Positions 32,371 through 42,573 of a stretch of DNA of 51,219 bases are shown one piece after another. The stretch is from positions 1 through 51,219 of the forward strand of contig NZ_JAUEPL010000051.1 in NCBI RefSeq assembly GCF_030406405.1. The letters are read 5' to 3'. The first letter of the stretch is position 1. Every line of letters begins with the position of its first letter. Source of the stretch: Streptomyces ficellus (GTDB lineage Bacteria; Actinomycetota; Actinomycetes; Streptomycetales; Streptomycetaceae). Both the position numbers and the translations under genes were made by a program. The notes beneath the pieces are model-generated. The model was given only the letters and a program-made list of their open reading frames with translations, made no database searches and was not told the origin of the DNA.

Positions 32371-35289
32371 GTGAACGGCGATCGGGACGACATCCACGGG
32401 AACTGGAACATTCCCGTCGACGAGTCCGACGCGGAGCCCGCCGAGCTGACGGGTGAGTTCACCATCGACTACACCCCGCCTGCCTGGTACACGCAGAACG
32501 CGTCGGCCGACACGTCGGCCGACACGTCGGGCAACACCGGTCAGCACATGCCTCCGCCTCCGCAGGGGCCGCCGGTGGTGCCCGCGCAGCCGGTCGCCGA
32601 CAACGCTCCGGTGCCGCCCGTACCCGCGCCCGCCCCTGCACCCGCTCCTGCCCAGCCGGTCGCGCCCGCGCCGCCCGAAGCGCCCGCGCCGCTCAGCGGG
32701 AGCGCGGCCGGTGACGGTCCCGACGCGTCGCAGCCCTTCGGGGGCGGTGACGTGGAGAGCGGGGCCACCATGCGGTTCTCTCCCGCCGCGCTGAAGCGTG
32801 AGATGGCGGAGGTCGCGCAGCGGGAGGCGGCGAAGTCCGCGGAGGCTTCCGAGACTCCGGCCGGGGAGTCCGAGGGAGGCGACGAGGCCAACGGCGCTGC
32901 CCCCGCCGAGACCGCCCAGCAGTCCGTCGAGGGTGCCCAGGCCGACGACGTGGATTCCGGTGCGTCGGCCGTCGACGGGGATGCCGCCGCCGGGGACGGG
33001 TCCGAGGGGCCCGAGGGCGCCGAAGCGCGAACGGACGGCGACACCGCCTCCGTTACGCAGGACGAGTCGCCCGAGTCGGTGGGCGCGGCTGCCGACGCGG
33101 ACGCGGTGGCTGACGCGGCGCCCCAGGACGGCACGCCGCAGGACGCCACGCCCCAGGACGCCGCGTCCACGGGCGGGGCGGCTCAGCCCTGGGGGCCGGC
33201 GCCGGGGGCGGGCTTGCCCCCGTTGCCGCCCGCGTTCCAGCCGGCCACGCCGCCGGCGGCGTCGCAGTGGTCCGCCCCTGGTCCGGCACCGGAGCAGTCG
33301 GCTCCGCCCGCGCCCGCGTGGCCCGCGCAGGGCGCGCCGCTGCCTCCGCAGGCGGCGGACCCGAACTCCGCGCCACAGGGCGGGTACGGCTTCCCGCACC
33401 CCGGCCAGCCCGCGCAGCAGCAGCCTCCACAGCAGCCGCAGCCGCAGCCCCAGCCGGGCCCCCAGCACGGCGGATACGGGTTCCCGCACCCCCAAACCCA
33501 GCCCGGCCCCGGTGGCGCGCTGCCGCCGCAGGCACCCGCGCCGCAGGGCGGGTACGGCTTCCCCCAGCCCCAGCCCGGTCAGCCGCAGGGCGGGTACGGC
33601 TTCCCGCACCCCGGCCAGCCGGCGCAGCTGCAGCCTCCACAGCAGCCGCAGCCGCAGCCCCAGCCGGGCCCCCAGCCCGGCGGGTACGGCTTCCCGCAGC
33701 AGTCCCAGCCGCAGCAGCCGCCCCACCCGCAGCCCCCGCACCCCCAGCAGCCCCAGCCGCCCGTCGATCCGCGCGTCGGCGGTGCGTGGCCCACGTCGGT
33801 CACGCACGACCAGCGTGAGCGTTCCGTGCCGGGCGCGCCGCTCGGTTACACGGCGGCCGTCGAGCTGTCCTCCGACCGCCTCCTGCGCAACAACAAGCAG
33901 AAGGCCAAGTCCAGCCGGAACCCCTCCCCCGCCGCCCGCTTCAAGCTCGGCGGCAAGAAGGAGGAGGCCGAGCGGCAGCGCAAGCTGGAGCTGATCCGTA
34001 CGCCGGTGCTGTCCTGTTACCGCATCGCGGTCATCTCCCTCAAGGGCGGCGTCGGCAAGACCACGACGACCACCGCCCTGGGCGCCACCCTGGCCACCGA
34101 GCGGCAGGACAAGATCCTGGCGATCGACGCCAACCCGGACGCCGGTACGCTCGGCCGCCGCGTGCGCCGCGAGACCGGCGCCACCATCCGTGACCTCGTC
34201 CAGGCGATCCCGTACCTCAACTCGTACATGGACATCCGCCGCTTCACCTCGCAGGCGCCCTCCGGTCTGGAGATCATCGCCAACGACGTGGACCCGGCCG
34301 TCTCGACCACGTTCAACGACGAGGACTACCGGCGGGCGATCGACGTCCTGGGCAAGCAGTACCCGATCATCCTCACCGACTCCGGCACCGGTCTCCTCTA
34401 CAGCGCCATGCGCGGTGTGCTGGACCTCGCCGACCAGCTCATCATCATCTCCACGCCGTCCGTGGACGGTGCGTCCAGTGCGTCCACGACGCTCGACTGG
34501 CTGTCGGCCCACGGGTACGCCCAGCTGGTGCAGCGCTCGATCACGGTGATCTCGGGTGTCCGCGAGACGGGCAAGATGATCAAGGTCGAGGACATCGTGC
34601 AGCACTTCGAGACCCGCTGCCGCGGGGTCGTGGTGGTGCCGTTCGACGAGCACCTGGCGGCGGGCGCCGAGGTGGACCTCGACATGATGCGGCCCAAGAC
34701 GCGCGAGGCGTACTTCAACCTCTCCGCGATGGTGGCCGAGGACTTCGTACGGGCGCAGCAGGCGCAGGGGCTGTGGACCGGCGACGGGCACGGCGGCATG
34801 CCGCCGCAGATGGCGCCCCCGGTGCCGGGCCAGCATATGCCGGGCCAGCAGCCGGTGCCTGGCCAGCCGATGCCCGGTCAGCAGCCGATGCCGGGTCAGC
34901 AGCCGTACCCGCCCCAGCAGGCCCCGGCGCCGTACCCGCAGCAGCCCCAGCACCCGCATGTTCCTCAGCAGCCCGTGCCGGGCCAGCCGTACCCGCCGCA
35001 GGCAGCCCCCGGCCAGCCCGGCGTACCGCCGCAGGGGTGGCACCAGCAGCAGCCCGGCCAGCCCCTACAGCCGGGCCAGTCCCCGCAACCGGCACAGCCA
35101 GCACAGCCCGCACCGCCCGGCCAGCCCATGCCCCCCGCGGCACAGCCCGGCCAGCCCGCACAGCCCCCGTACCCCGGCCAGCCCGCACAGCCCCCGCAGC
35201 CCGGCCGGCCCGATCCGCAGGCCCCCGCCCCGCCCCCCGGCTGGCCTCAGCAGCAGCCTCCGCAGGCACCGCCGGCCTCTCAGCAGTAA
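32371..35289 (+). CDS. EspI-like MinD/ParA-type ATPase with Pro/Gln-rich arms
   Basis: The 972-aa protein starts at a GTG (VNGDRDDIHGNWNIPVD) behind AGGAGG, 4 nt upstream. Residues ~30-500 are acidic then Pro/Gln/Gly-rich, with repeated GYGFPHP units. The central domain (about 548-800) is a MinD/ParA-type ATPase with the deviant Walker A KGGVGKT (558-564), AIDANPDAGTLG and IILTDSGTG. The C-terminal ~140 residues are Pro/Gln repeats (PGQPMPGQQ). This is the architecture of mycobacterial EspI. EspI regulates ESX-1 secretion in response to ATP in Mycobacterium; a similar role here is inferred. A strong terminator follows. Confidence 0.93.
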   Translation: MNGDRDDIHGNWNIPVDESDAEPAELTGEFTIDYTPPAWYTQNASADTSADTSGNTGQHMPPPPQGPPVVPAQPVADNAPVPPVPAPAPAPAPAQPVAPAPPEAPAPLSGSAAGDGPDASQPFGGGDVESGATMRFSPAALKREMAEVAQREAAKSAEASETPAGESEGGDEANGAAPAETAQQSVEGAQADDVDSGASAVDGDAAAGDGSEGPEGAEARTDGDTASVTQDESPESVGAAADADAVADAAPQDGTPQDATPQDAASTGGAAQPWGPAPGAGLPPLPPAFQPATPPAASQWSAPGPAPEQSAPPAPAWPAQGAPLPPQAADPNSAPQGGYGFPHPGQPAQQQPPQQPQPQPQPGPQHGGYGFPHPQTQPGPGGALPPQAPAPQGGYGFPQPQPGQPQGGYGFPHPGQPAQLQPPQQPQPQPQPGPQPGGYGFPQQSQPQQPPHPQPPHPQQPQPPVDPRVGGAWPTSVTHDQRERSVPGAPLGYTAAVELSSDRLLRNNKQKAKSSRNPSPAARFKLGGKKEEAERQRKLELIRTPVLSCYRIAVISLKGGVGKTTTTTALGATLATERQDKILAIDANPDAGTLGRRVRRETGATIRDLVQAIPYLNSYMDIRRFTSQAPSGLEIIANDVDPAVSTTFNDEDYRRAIDVLGKQYPIILTDSGTGLLYSAMRGVLDLADQLIIISTPSVDGASSASTTLDWLSAHGYAQLVQRSITVISGVRETGKMIKVEDIVQHFETRCRGVVVVPFDEHLAAGAEVDLDMMRPKTREAYFNLSAMVAEDFVRAQQAQGLWTGDGHGGMPPQMAPPVPGQHMPGQQPVPGQPMPGQQPMPGQQPYPPQQAPAPYPQQPQHPHVPQQPVPGQPYPPQAAPGQPGVPPQGWHQQQPGQPLQPGQSPQPAQPAQPAPPGQPMPPAAQPGQPAQPPYPGQPAQPPQPGRPDPQAPAPPPGWPQQQPPQAPPASQQ
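33376..33675 (+). repeat. Duplicated 90-bp block inside the EspI-like gene
   Basis: Positions 33376-33465 and 33586-33675 are nearly identical at DNA level, 210 bp apart and in frame. Each encodes a Gly-Gly-Tyr-Gly-Phe-Pro segment followed by a Pro/Gln run. It points to recent expansion of the low-complexity arm. Confidence 0.75.
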
Positions 35290-35314
35290 CGCGACAGAGG
35301 ACTGGACCAATGAG

Positions 35315-35342
35315 GGCCCGCACCGCCACCACGGTGCGGGCC
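35315..35342 (+). terminator. Terminator after the EspI-like gene
   Basis: A perfect 11-bp stem (GGCCCGCACCG at 35315-35325, CGGTGCGGGCC at 35332-35342) with a 6-nt loop, followed by TT. Confidence 0.8.
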
Positions 35343-35458
35343 TTCGGCGTATTCCCGCAGCACACAACGGGTTTGACGCATCGTTGACGGGGCCCGCCAC
35401 CGCTGATAAACCTTCGCTTCACCAGCTGGCGCCCCAAGATCGACGCGAGGTCAACCTC

Positions 35459-37276
<1,818 letters not shown>

Positions 37277-37279
37277 GCG

Positions 37280-38308
37280 ATGACCACAGCAAGCGCGAGT
37301 GCCGGAGCGGTCGTTGAGCGCTCCGGCACGGCGACCGCGTATCCGCGCTACCTGGCGGGCAAGCTGGGCGGCGCGGCCGTGTCCCTGTTCGCCGTGCTCG
37401 TCACCAGCTTTTTCCTCTTCCGGATCATCCCCGGCGACCCCGTCAAGGCCATGACACAGGGCGTACCGACGTCCGCCGAGCAACTTGCCACCCTGCGGCG
37501 TCAGTTCGGGCTCGACCTGCCGCTGTGGCAGCAGTTCACGGACTACTGCGCCAAGGCGCTGACCGGTGATCTGGGCATGTCGTACCAGTTCCGCGCGCCG
37601 GTCGGCGAACTGGTCGCCCAGAAGCTTCCGGCGACCCTCCTCCTCACCGGTGTCGCCGTCGTCATCTACTCGGCGCTCGGGCTGTGGCTCGGCACCCGCT
37701 CGGCCTGGCGCCACGGCGGCCTCGGCGACAGGCTCAACACCGGCATCGCGCTGACCCTGTGGTCCGTGCCGTCGTTCTGGCTCGGACTGCTGCTCATCAT
37801 CGTCTTCTCGGTCGGCATCGGCCCGGTCCCCGGCATGTTCCCGACCGGCGGCATGGAGTCGGGTGACGAGACGGGACTGGCGTACGTGATCGACGTGGCC
37901 CACCACATGGTGCTGCCCGTCCTCACGCTGGTCGCCGTCGGGTACGCGCAGACGCTGCTGGTGATGCGCGCCTCGCTGCTGGACGAGATGGGCGGCGACT
38001 ACCTGACGACCGCGCGGGCGAAGGGGCTGCGGGACGATCTCGTACGCCGCAGGCACGCCGTGCCCAACGCGCTGCTGCCCACCATCACCATGATCTTCAT
38101 CAACCTCGGCCATGTGGCGGCCGGTTCGATCCTGGTCGAGACGGTGTTCTCCTGGCCGGGGCTCGGCGGGCTGTTCTACCAGGCGCTGTCCGTCCCCGAT
38201 CTCCCGCTCGTCCAGGGCCTGTTCGTCGTCTTCGCGGGCGCGATGATCCTGATGAACCTCCTCGCCGACCTGCTGTATCCGCTCCTCGATCCCCGGGTGG
38301 GCCGATGA
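37280..38308 (+). CDS. ABC transporter permease, DppB type
   Basis: This 342-aa permease has about six membrane spans. The first (AVSLFAVLVTSFFLFRIIPG) is followed by GDPVKAM, typical of the DppB/OppB N-terminus, and the C-terminal loop holds the EAA-type motif region (YLTTARAKGLRDDLVRRRHA). It lies 3 nt after the binding-protein stop and overlaps the next gene (ATGA). Confidence 0.94.
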   Translation: MTTASASAGAVVERSGTATAYPRYLAGKLGGAAVSLFAVLVTSFFLFRIIPGDPVKAMTQGVPTSAEQLATLRRQFGLDLPLWQQFTDYCAKALTGDLGMSYQFRAPVGELVAQKLPATLLLTGVAVVIYSALGLWLGTRSAWRHGGLGDRLNTGIALTLWSVPSFWLGLLLIIVFSVGIGPVPGMFPTGGMESGDETGLAYVIDVAHHMVLPVLTLVAVGYAQTLLVMRASLLDEMGGDYLTTARAKGLRDDLVRRRHAVPNALLPTITMIFINLGHVAAGSILVETVFSWPGLGGLFYQALSVPDLPLVQGLFVVFAGAMILMNLLADLLYPLLDPRVGR

Positions 38309-39195
38309 CGACGAGATCGCTGCTGTGGCGCCGCCGCCGGGACTCGGTGGCGCGTTTCTGGCGCCGGTTCCGTACGCACCGGGCGGGGCTGTACGGGCTC
38401 GGTGCCCTCGCCCTGATCGCCCTGGTCGCGCTCGGCGCGCCGCTGCTCGTCGGCGGTGACGTGCAGAGCGTGACCAACGCGCCCGGTACGGCGCTGGAGT
38501 CGCCGAGCGCCCGATTCCCGCTGGGCACCGACCAGTTCGGGCGCTCGCTGCTCGGGCTGCTGGTCTGGGGCGCCCGCGTCTCGCTCGCCGTCGGGCTGCT
38601 CGCGGCGGCGCTCTCCGTCGCCATCGGCACACTCGTGGGCATCCTCGCGGGCCACTACGGCGGCTGGTTCTCCACGATCGTCATGCGGATCACCGACTGG
38701 TTCCTGGTGATGCCGTCGCTGGTACTGGCGATCGTGCTGGCCACGGTGATGTCGCGGTCGATGTGGACGGTGATCCTGGCGATCGGCATCACCAGCTGGC
38801 CCACCACGGCGCGCCTGGTCCGCGCCCAGACCATCGCGGTCGAGTCCCGCCCCTACATCGAGCGTGCCACGGCGCTCGGCGGCGGGCACGGGCACATCAT
38901 GAGCCGCCATGTCCTGCCCAATGTGATGCCGCTGGTGCTGTCGCAGACCACCCTGTGCATCTCCACCGCGATCCTCACCGAGGCGACCCTCGCCTTCCTC
39001 GGCCTCGGCGATCCGACGGTCGTCTCCTGGGGCGGCATGCTCCAGGACGCCCGCGAGGCCGGCGCGGTCTCCTCCGGCCACTGGTGGTACCTGGCGCCGC
39101 CCGGCATCGCCATCGCGGTCGTCGCGCTCGCCTTCACACTCTGCGGGCGGGCGATCGAGTCGGTGCTCAACCCACGACTCGGAGCGGGCCGTTGA
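38305..39195 (+). CDS. ABC transporter permease, DppC type
   Basis: This 296-aa second permease starts within the DppB stop (ATGA). It has the DppC N-terminal helix, HPLGTD-like motif variant (FPLGTDQFGRSLL), and the EAA loop (YIERATALGGGHGHIMSRH). It pairs with the DppB subunit to form the channel. Its stop overlaps the following TTG start. Confidence 0.94.
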   Translation: MTTRSLLWRRRRDSVARFWRRFRTHRAGLYGLGALALIALVALGAPLLVGGDVQSVTNAPGTALESPSARFPLGTDQFGRSLLGLLVWGARVSLAVGLLAAALSVAIGTLVGILAGHYGGWFSTIVMRITDWFLVMPSLVLAIVLATVMSRSMWTVILAIGITSWPTTARLVRAQTIAVESRPYIERATALGGGHGHIMSRHVLPNVMPLVLSQTTLCISTAILTEATLAFLGLGDPTVVSWGGMLQDAREAGAVSSGHWWYLAPPGIAIAVVALAFTLCGRAIESVLNPRLGAGR

Positions 39196-40151
39196 ACCTC
39201 CTCGACATCAGGAACCTGAGCGTCACCTACGGGACCGACACGGCCGCCGTGCGCGGCGTCGACCTCACCGTGGAAGCAGGCCGGAAGCTCGGCATCGCGG
39301 GAGAGTCCGGCTGCGGCAAATCCACCCTCGCCCTCGCCCTCCTGCGCCTTCTGCCCGCGTCCGCCCGCCTGAGCGGGCAGATCCTGCTGGACGGCGAGGA
39401 CGTCCTGACCATGAAGTGGGGCCGGCTCCGCGCGGTCCGGTGGGCCGGGGCGTCGATCGTGTTCCAGGGGGCGATGCACTCGCTCAACGCCGTGCACCGG
39501 ATCGGCGACCAGATCGCCGAACCCCTCCTCGTACACCGGCAGGCCACCCCGCCCGCGGCCCGCAGGCGGGTGGGTGAACTCCTCGAACACGTGGGTCTGC
39601 CGACCGCCCGCGCCGACGCCTACCCGCACGAGCTGTCCGGCGGGCAGCGCCAGCGCGTGATGATCGCGATGGCGCTGGCCTGCGACCCGCGGCTGATCGT
39701 CGCCGATGAGCCGACCACCGCGCTCGACGTGATGATCCAGGCGCAGATCCTGCGGCTGATCGAGCAGTTGGTCAGCGAGCAGAACATCGCTCTGGTGATG
39801 ATCAGCCATGACCTGGCCGTGCTGGCCGACACGTGCGACCGGCTGGCGGTGATGTACGCGGGGCGGATCGTCGAGGAGGGCCCGGCACGGGCCGTGTACG
39901 ACGCTGCCCAGCACCCGTACGGGCGGGCCCTGTCGGCCGCCTTCCCGCGCATCGGCGACCCGGCCTCCCGGCGCGCCCCGCGCGGCCTGCCCGGCGACCC
40001 GCCGGACCCGGCCGCGCTGCCGTCCGGCTGTACGTTCCACCCGCGCTGCCCGGTCGCGCTGGAGGTGTGCGCGTCCGAGGACCCGCCGCTCGCCGAGGCG
40101 GCACCCGGCCACCGCTCGGCCTGCGTCCTGACCACCGGGAGCCGCCCATGA
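39192..40151 (+). CDS. ABC transporter ATPase, DppD type
   Basis: This 319-aa ATPase has Walker A GESGCGKST, the signature LSGGQRQRVMIA, Walker B LIVADEPTTALD and a His switch (MISHD). The C-terminal oligopeptide-transporter extension has the Cys motif GCTFHPRCPVALEVC. The TTG start at 39192 overlaps the permease stop (TTGA) and has GGAG 7 nt upstream; no ATG in a better position exists. Confidence 0.93.
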   Translation: MNLLDIRNLSVTYGTDTAAVRGVDLTVEAGRKLGIAGESGCGKSTLALALLRLLPASARLSGQILLDGEDVLTMKWGRLRAVRWAGASIVFQGAMHSLNAVHRIGDQIAEPLLVHRQATPPAARRRVGELLEHVGLPTARADAYPHELSGGQRQRVMIAMALACDPRLIVADEPTTALDVMIQAQILRLIEQLVSEQNIALVMISHDLAVLADTCDRLAVMYAGRIVEEGPARAVYDAAQHPYGRALSAAFPRIGDPASRRAPRGLPGDPPDPAALPSGCTFHPRCPVALEVCASEDPPLAEAAPGHRSACVLTTGSRP

Positions 40152-41116
40152 CCCCCCTGCTGTCCGCCACGGGCCTGCACGTCACCTTCCCGGGGCGGCG
40201 CGGCGGCCCCCCGGCCCGCGCAGTGGACGGGGTCGACCTGGACGTCGGGGCCGGCGAGATCGTCGCCCTGGTCGGCGAGTCCGGCTGCGGCAAGACGACC
40301 CTGGCGCGCTCGCTGCTGGGCCTGGTGCGGCCGGCCTCGGGCTCCGTCACCTTCGGCGGCACGCCGCTCTCGTACGCCTCCCGTGACCTGAAGGCCTACC
40401 GGCGGCGCGTGCAGCTGGTGCTCCAGGACCCGAGCGGCTCGCTCAACCCCCGGCACACGGTGTACGACGCGGTCGCCGAGGGCCTGCGGATCCACGCGTA
40501 CGAGGGCGACGAGCGCGCCGCGGTCGCCTCGGCCCTCTCTCGCGCCGGGCTACGGCCGCCGGAGCGCTTCTTCCTGCGCTACCCGCACGAGCTGTCGGGC
40601 GGGCAGCGCCAGCGCGTGGTCATCGCCGGGGCGCTGGTCCTGGAGCCCGAACTCATCGTCGCGGACGAGCCGGTCGCGTCCCTCGACGCGTCGGTACGCG
40701 GCGAGATTCTGGCGCTGCTGCTGCGCCTGCGCGACGAACTGGGCCTGTCCGCACTGGTCGTGACGCACGACCTGGGCCTCGCCTGGAACATCGCCGACCG
40801 GGTGGCGGTGATGTACCTGGGGCGGATCGTGGAGACGGGCACGGTGGAGGAAGTCCTCTCGGCGCCGCGGCACCCGTACACCCAAGCGCTGCTCTCCGTC
40901 CTTCCGGAGTCGCCCACGGCCCCGGTCGTCCTGTCGGGCGAACCCCCGGACCCGTCCCGCGTGCCGGCCGGTTGCCGCTTCCACGCGCGGTGCCAGGTGC
41001 TGGCGTCGGGCGAGGCGGAACGGGTGGGGGTAGCGGCCCGGTGCCGCACGGAGGATCTGCCGGTGCTGGCCGGCCACGGCCGGGGCGCGGCGTGCCACTG
41101 GGCAGACCGCGAGTAG
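40148..41116 (+). CDS. ABC transporter ATPase, DppF type
   Basis: This 322-aa second ATPase overlaps the first by 4 nt (ATGA). Walker A GESGCGKTT, signature LSGGQRQRVVIA, Walker B LIVADEPVASLD, His switch VVTHD and the C-terminal extension with GCRFHARCQVL. The two ATPases with the two permeases and the binding protein make a complete peptide/nickel-type importer. The substrate cannot be read from sequence. Confidence 0.94.
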   Translation: MTPLLSATGLHVTFPGRRGGPPARAVDGVDLDVGAGEIVALVGESGCGKTTLARSLLGLVRPASGSVTFGGTPLSYASRDLKAYRRRVQLVLQDPSGSLNPRHTVYDAVAEGLRIHAYEGDERAAVASALSRAGLRPPERFFLRYPHELSGGQRQRVVIAGALVLEPELIVADEPVASLDASVRGEILALLLRLRDELGLSALVVTHDLGLAWNIADRVAVMYLGRIVETGTVEEVLSAPRHPYTQALLSVLPESPTAPVVLSGEPPDPSRVPAGCRFHARCQVLASGEAERVGVAARCRTEDLPVLAGHGRGAACHWADRE

Positions 41117-41140
41117 TCCCCACCCCGCCCCTTCCCGAAA

Positions 41141-41157
41141 CCGGGGCTGCGCCCCGG
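41141..41157 (+). terminator. Terminator of the ABC transporter operon
   Basis: A perfect 7-bp stem with a 3-nt loop (CCGGGGC at 41141-41147, GCCCCGG at 41151-41157), 24 nt after the last ATPase stop. Confidence 0.65.
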
Positions 41158-41587
41158 GCCCCCGTTCGTCTGCGGACGTTCCGCCCAGCGGAATGACTGC
41201 CCACAACCAGTGGCGACCCGCAGTCGGCATCCGAGCCCGGGTGGGGCCGTGCAGGGTCGGCCCCGCAGGGGCTGGGGGTCCCCCCTGCTCGAGCGAAGCC
41301 GAGAGCTTGGGGGAGGCGATGGAAGGGTTCCCATGCGTCGTACCCAAGGCCGCCGGCCCCGAGGAGTCGAGCCCGGAGGGGCCCCGCCCCCACCCACCCG
41401 CAGACACCGCCCCACGGGCCACGGGCCACGGGCCACGGGGCACGGGGCACGGGGCACGGGGCACGGGGCACGGGGCAAGGGCACCCTCCCGTTGTGCCCA
41501 CCCATGCCGCCCTGCGGCACGACTGCCCACAACGGGGAGCGTGGCGCCCGCCACGGGAGCCGAGGCGCACCGCCCCCGAAGGGGGGC
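41158..41587. repeat. Repeat-rich non-coding region
   Basis: About 430 nt with no supported gene. Contents: an imperfect palindrome at 41279-41314 (CCCCC...GGGGG flanking a GAGCGAAGCC core) that I recall as a dispersed Streptomyces repeat; a 7-bp tandem repeat at 41413-41475; and GACTGCCCACAAC twice, near 41195 and 41520. It looks like intergenic repeat accumulation between convergent operons. Confidence 0.55.
41413..41475. repeat. 7-bp tandem repeat, nine copies
   Basis: Nine uninterrupted units of CACGGG(C/G): three end in C, then six end in G. It is followed by an imperfect CAAGGG. A candidate hypervariable locus. Confidence 0.9.
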
Positions 41588-42532
41588 CTACCGGCCGGAG
41601 GTGAGTTCGCGGCAGCGCTTCACGTCGTCCGCGATCGCCTCCAGCAGCGCGTCGATCGACTCGAACTTCTGCTGGCCGCGCACGTACGCGAGGAAGTCGA
41701 CCGCCACGTGCAGCCCGTACAGGTCCAGGCCCACGCGGTCGATCGCGTACGCCTCGACCGTCCGCTCCGTGCCGTCGAACTGCGGGTTCGTGCCGACCGA
41801 GATGGCCGCCGGCATGCGCTCCCCCGCCGCCGTCAGCCACCCGGCGTAGACCCCGTCCGCCGGGATCGCCGTGTGCGGGAGCGTCTCGACGTTCGCCGTC
41901 GGGTAGCCCAGCTCGCGGCCGCGCTGCGCGCCCCGCACCACCACGCCCTCGACCCGGTGCGGGCGGCCCAGGATCTCGGCGGCGCCCTCGACGTCGCCCT
42001 CGGCGACCAGCCGCCGCGTCAGGGTGGACGAGAACGGCTCGCCGCCGCCCGCCTCCCCGGTGACGTACAGGTCGACGACCTCGACCTCGTAGTCGTACGT
42101 CGCGCCCAGCTCCGCGAGGAAGGCGACGTCACCCGCCGCCTTGTGGCCGAAGCGGAAGTTGGGGCCCTCGATGACCACGCGCGCGTGCAACTTGTCGACC
42201 AGGACCTTCACGATGAAGTCGGCGGGCGACAGCTTCGAGAACTCGGCGGTGAACGGCAGGATGAGCACCGCGTCGACGCCCAGTTCGGCCATCAGCTCGG
42301 CGCGCCGGTGGTGCGGCGCCAGCAGCGGCGGATGGCTGCCGGGGCGGACGACCTCGGAGGGGTGCGGGTCGAAGGTGACGACGACCGAGGGGATGCCGAG
42401 CTCACGAGCCCGCTCCACCGCCCGCCCGATGATCAGCTGGTGTCCGCGGTGGACCCCGTCGTAGGAGCCGATGGTGACGACGCTGCGCCCCCAGTCCTGG
42501 GGGATGTCCTCCAAGCCACGCCAGCGCTGCAC
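41588..42532 (-). CDS. ribF: Bifunctional riboflavin kinase / FAD synthetase
   Basis: RibF phosphorylates riboflavin to FMN and adenylylates it to FAD. The 314-aa protein has the nucleotidyl-transferase motif SYDGVHRGHQ near its N-terminus (the usual first residues GxFDGVH are changed to GSYDGVH), FDPHPSEVV, SSTLTRRLVAEGDVEGA, then the kinase domain with RGRELGYPTANV and the GTNPQFDG segment. GTG start at 42532 with GAGGAG 8 nt upstream. It lies between the repeat region and the protease-fold/ATPase gene. Confidence 0.95.
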   Translation of the reverse strand: MQRWRGLEDIPQDWGRSVVTIGSYDGVHRGHQLIIGRAVERARELGIPSVVVTFDPHPSEVVRPGSHPPLLAPHHRRAELMAELGVDAVLILPFTAEFSKLSPADFIVKVLVDKLHARVVIEGPNFRFGHKAAGDVAFLAELGATYDYEVEVVDLYVTGEAGGGEPFSSTLTRRLVAEGDVEGAAEILGRPHRVEGVVVRGAQRGRELGYPTANVETLPHTAIPADGVYAGWLTAAGERMPAAISVGTNPQFDGTERTVEAYAIDRVGLDLYGLHVAVDFLAYVRGQQKFESIDALLEAIADDVKRCRELTSGR

Positions 42533-42573
42533 TGTGACCGCTCCTCGCCCGAACCTGTGTACGTCATGACCGA

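Noticed and set aside
32164..35043. 959-codon minus-strand frame opposite the EspI-like gene
   Set aside because: Antisense to a gene with clear ATPase motifs, and its protein is Leu/Arg/Gly low complexity.
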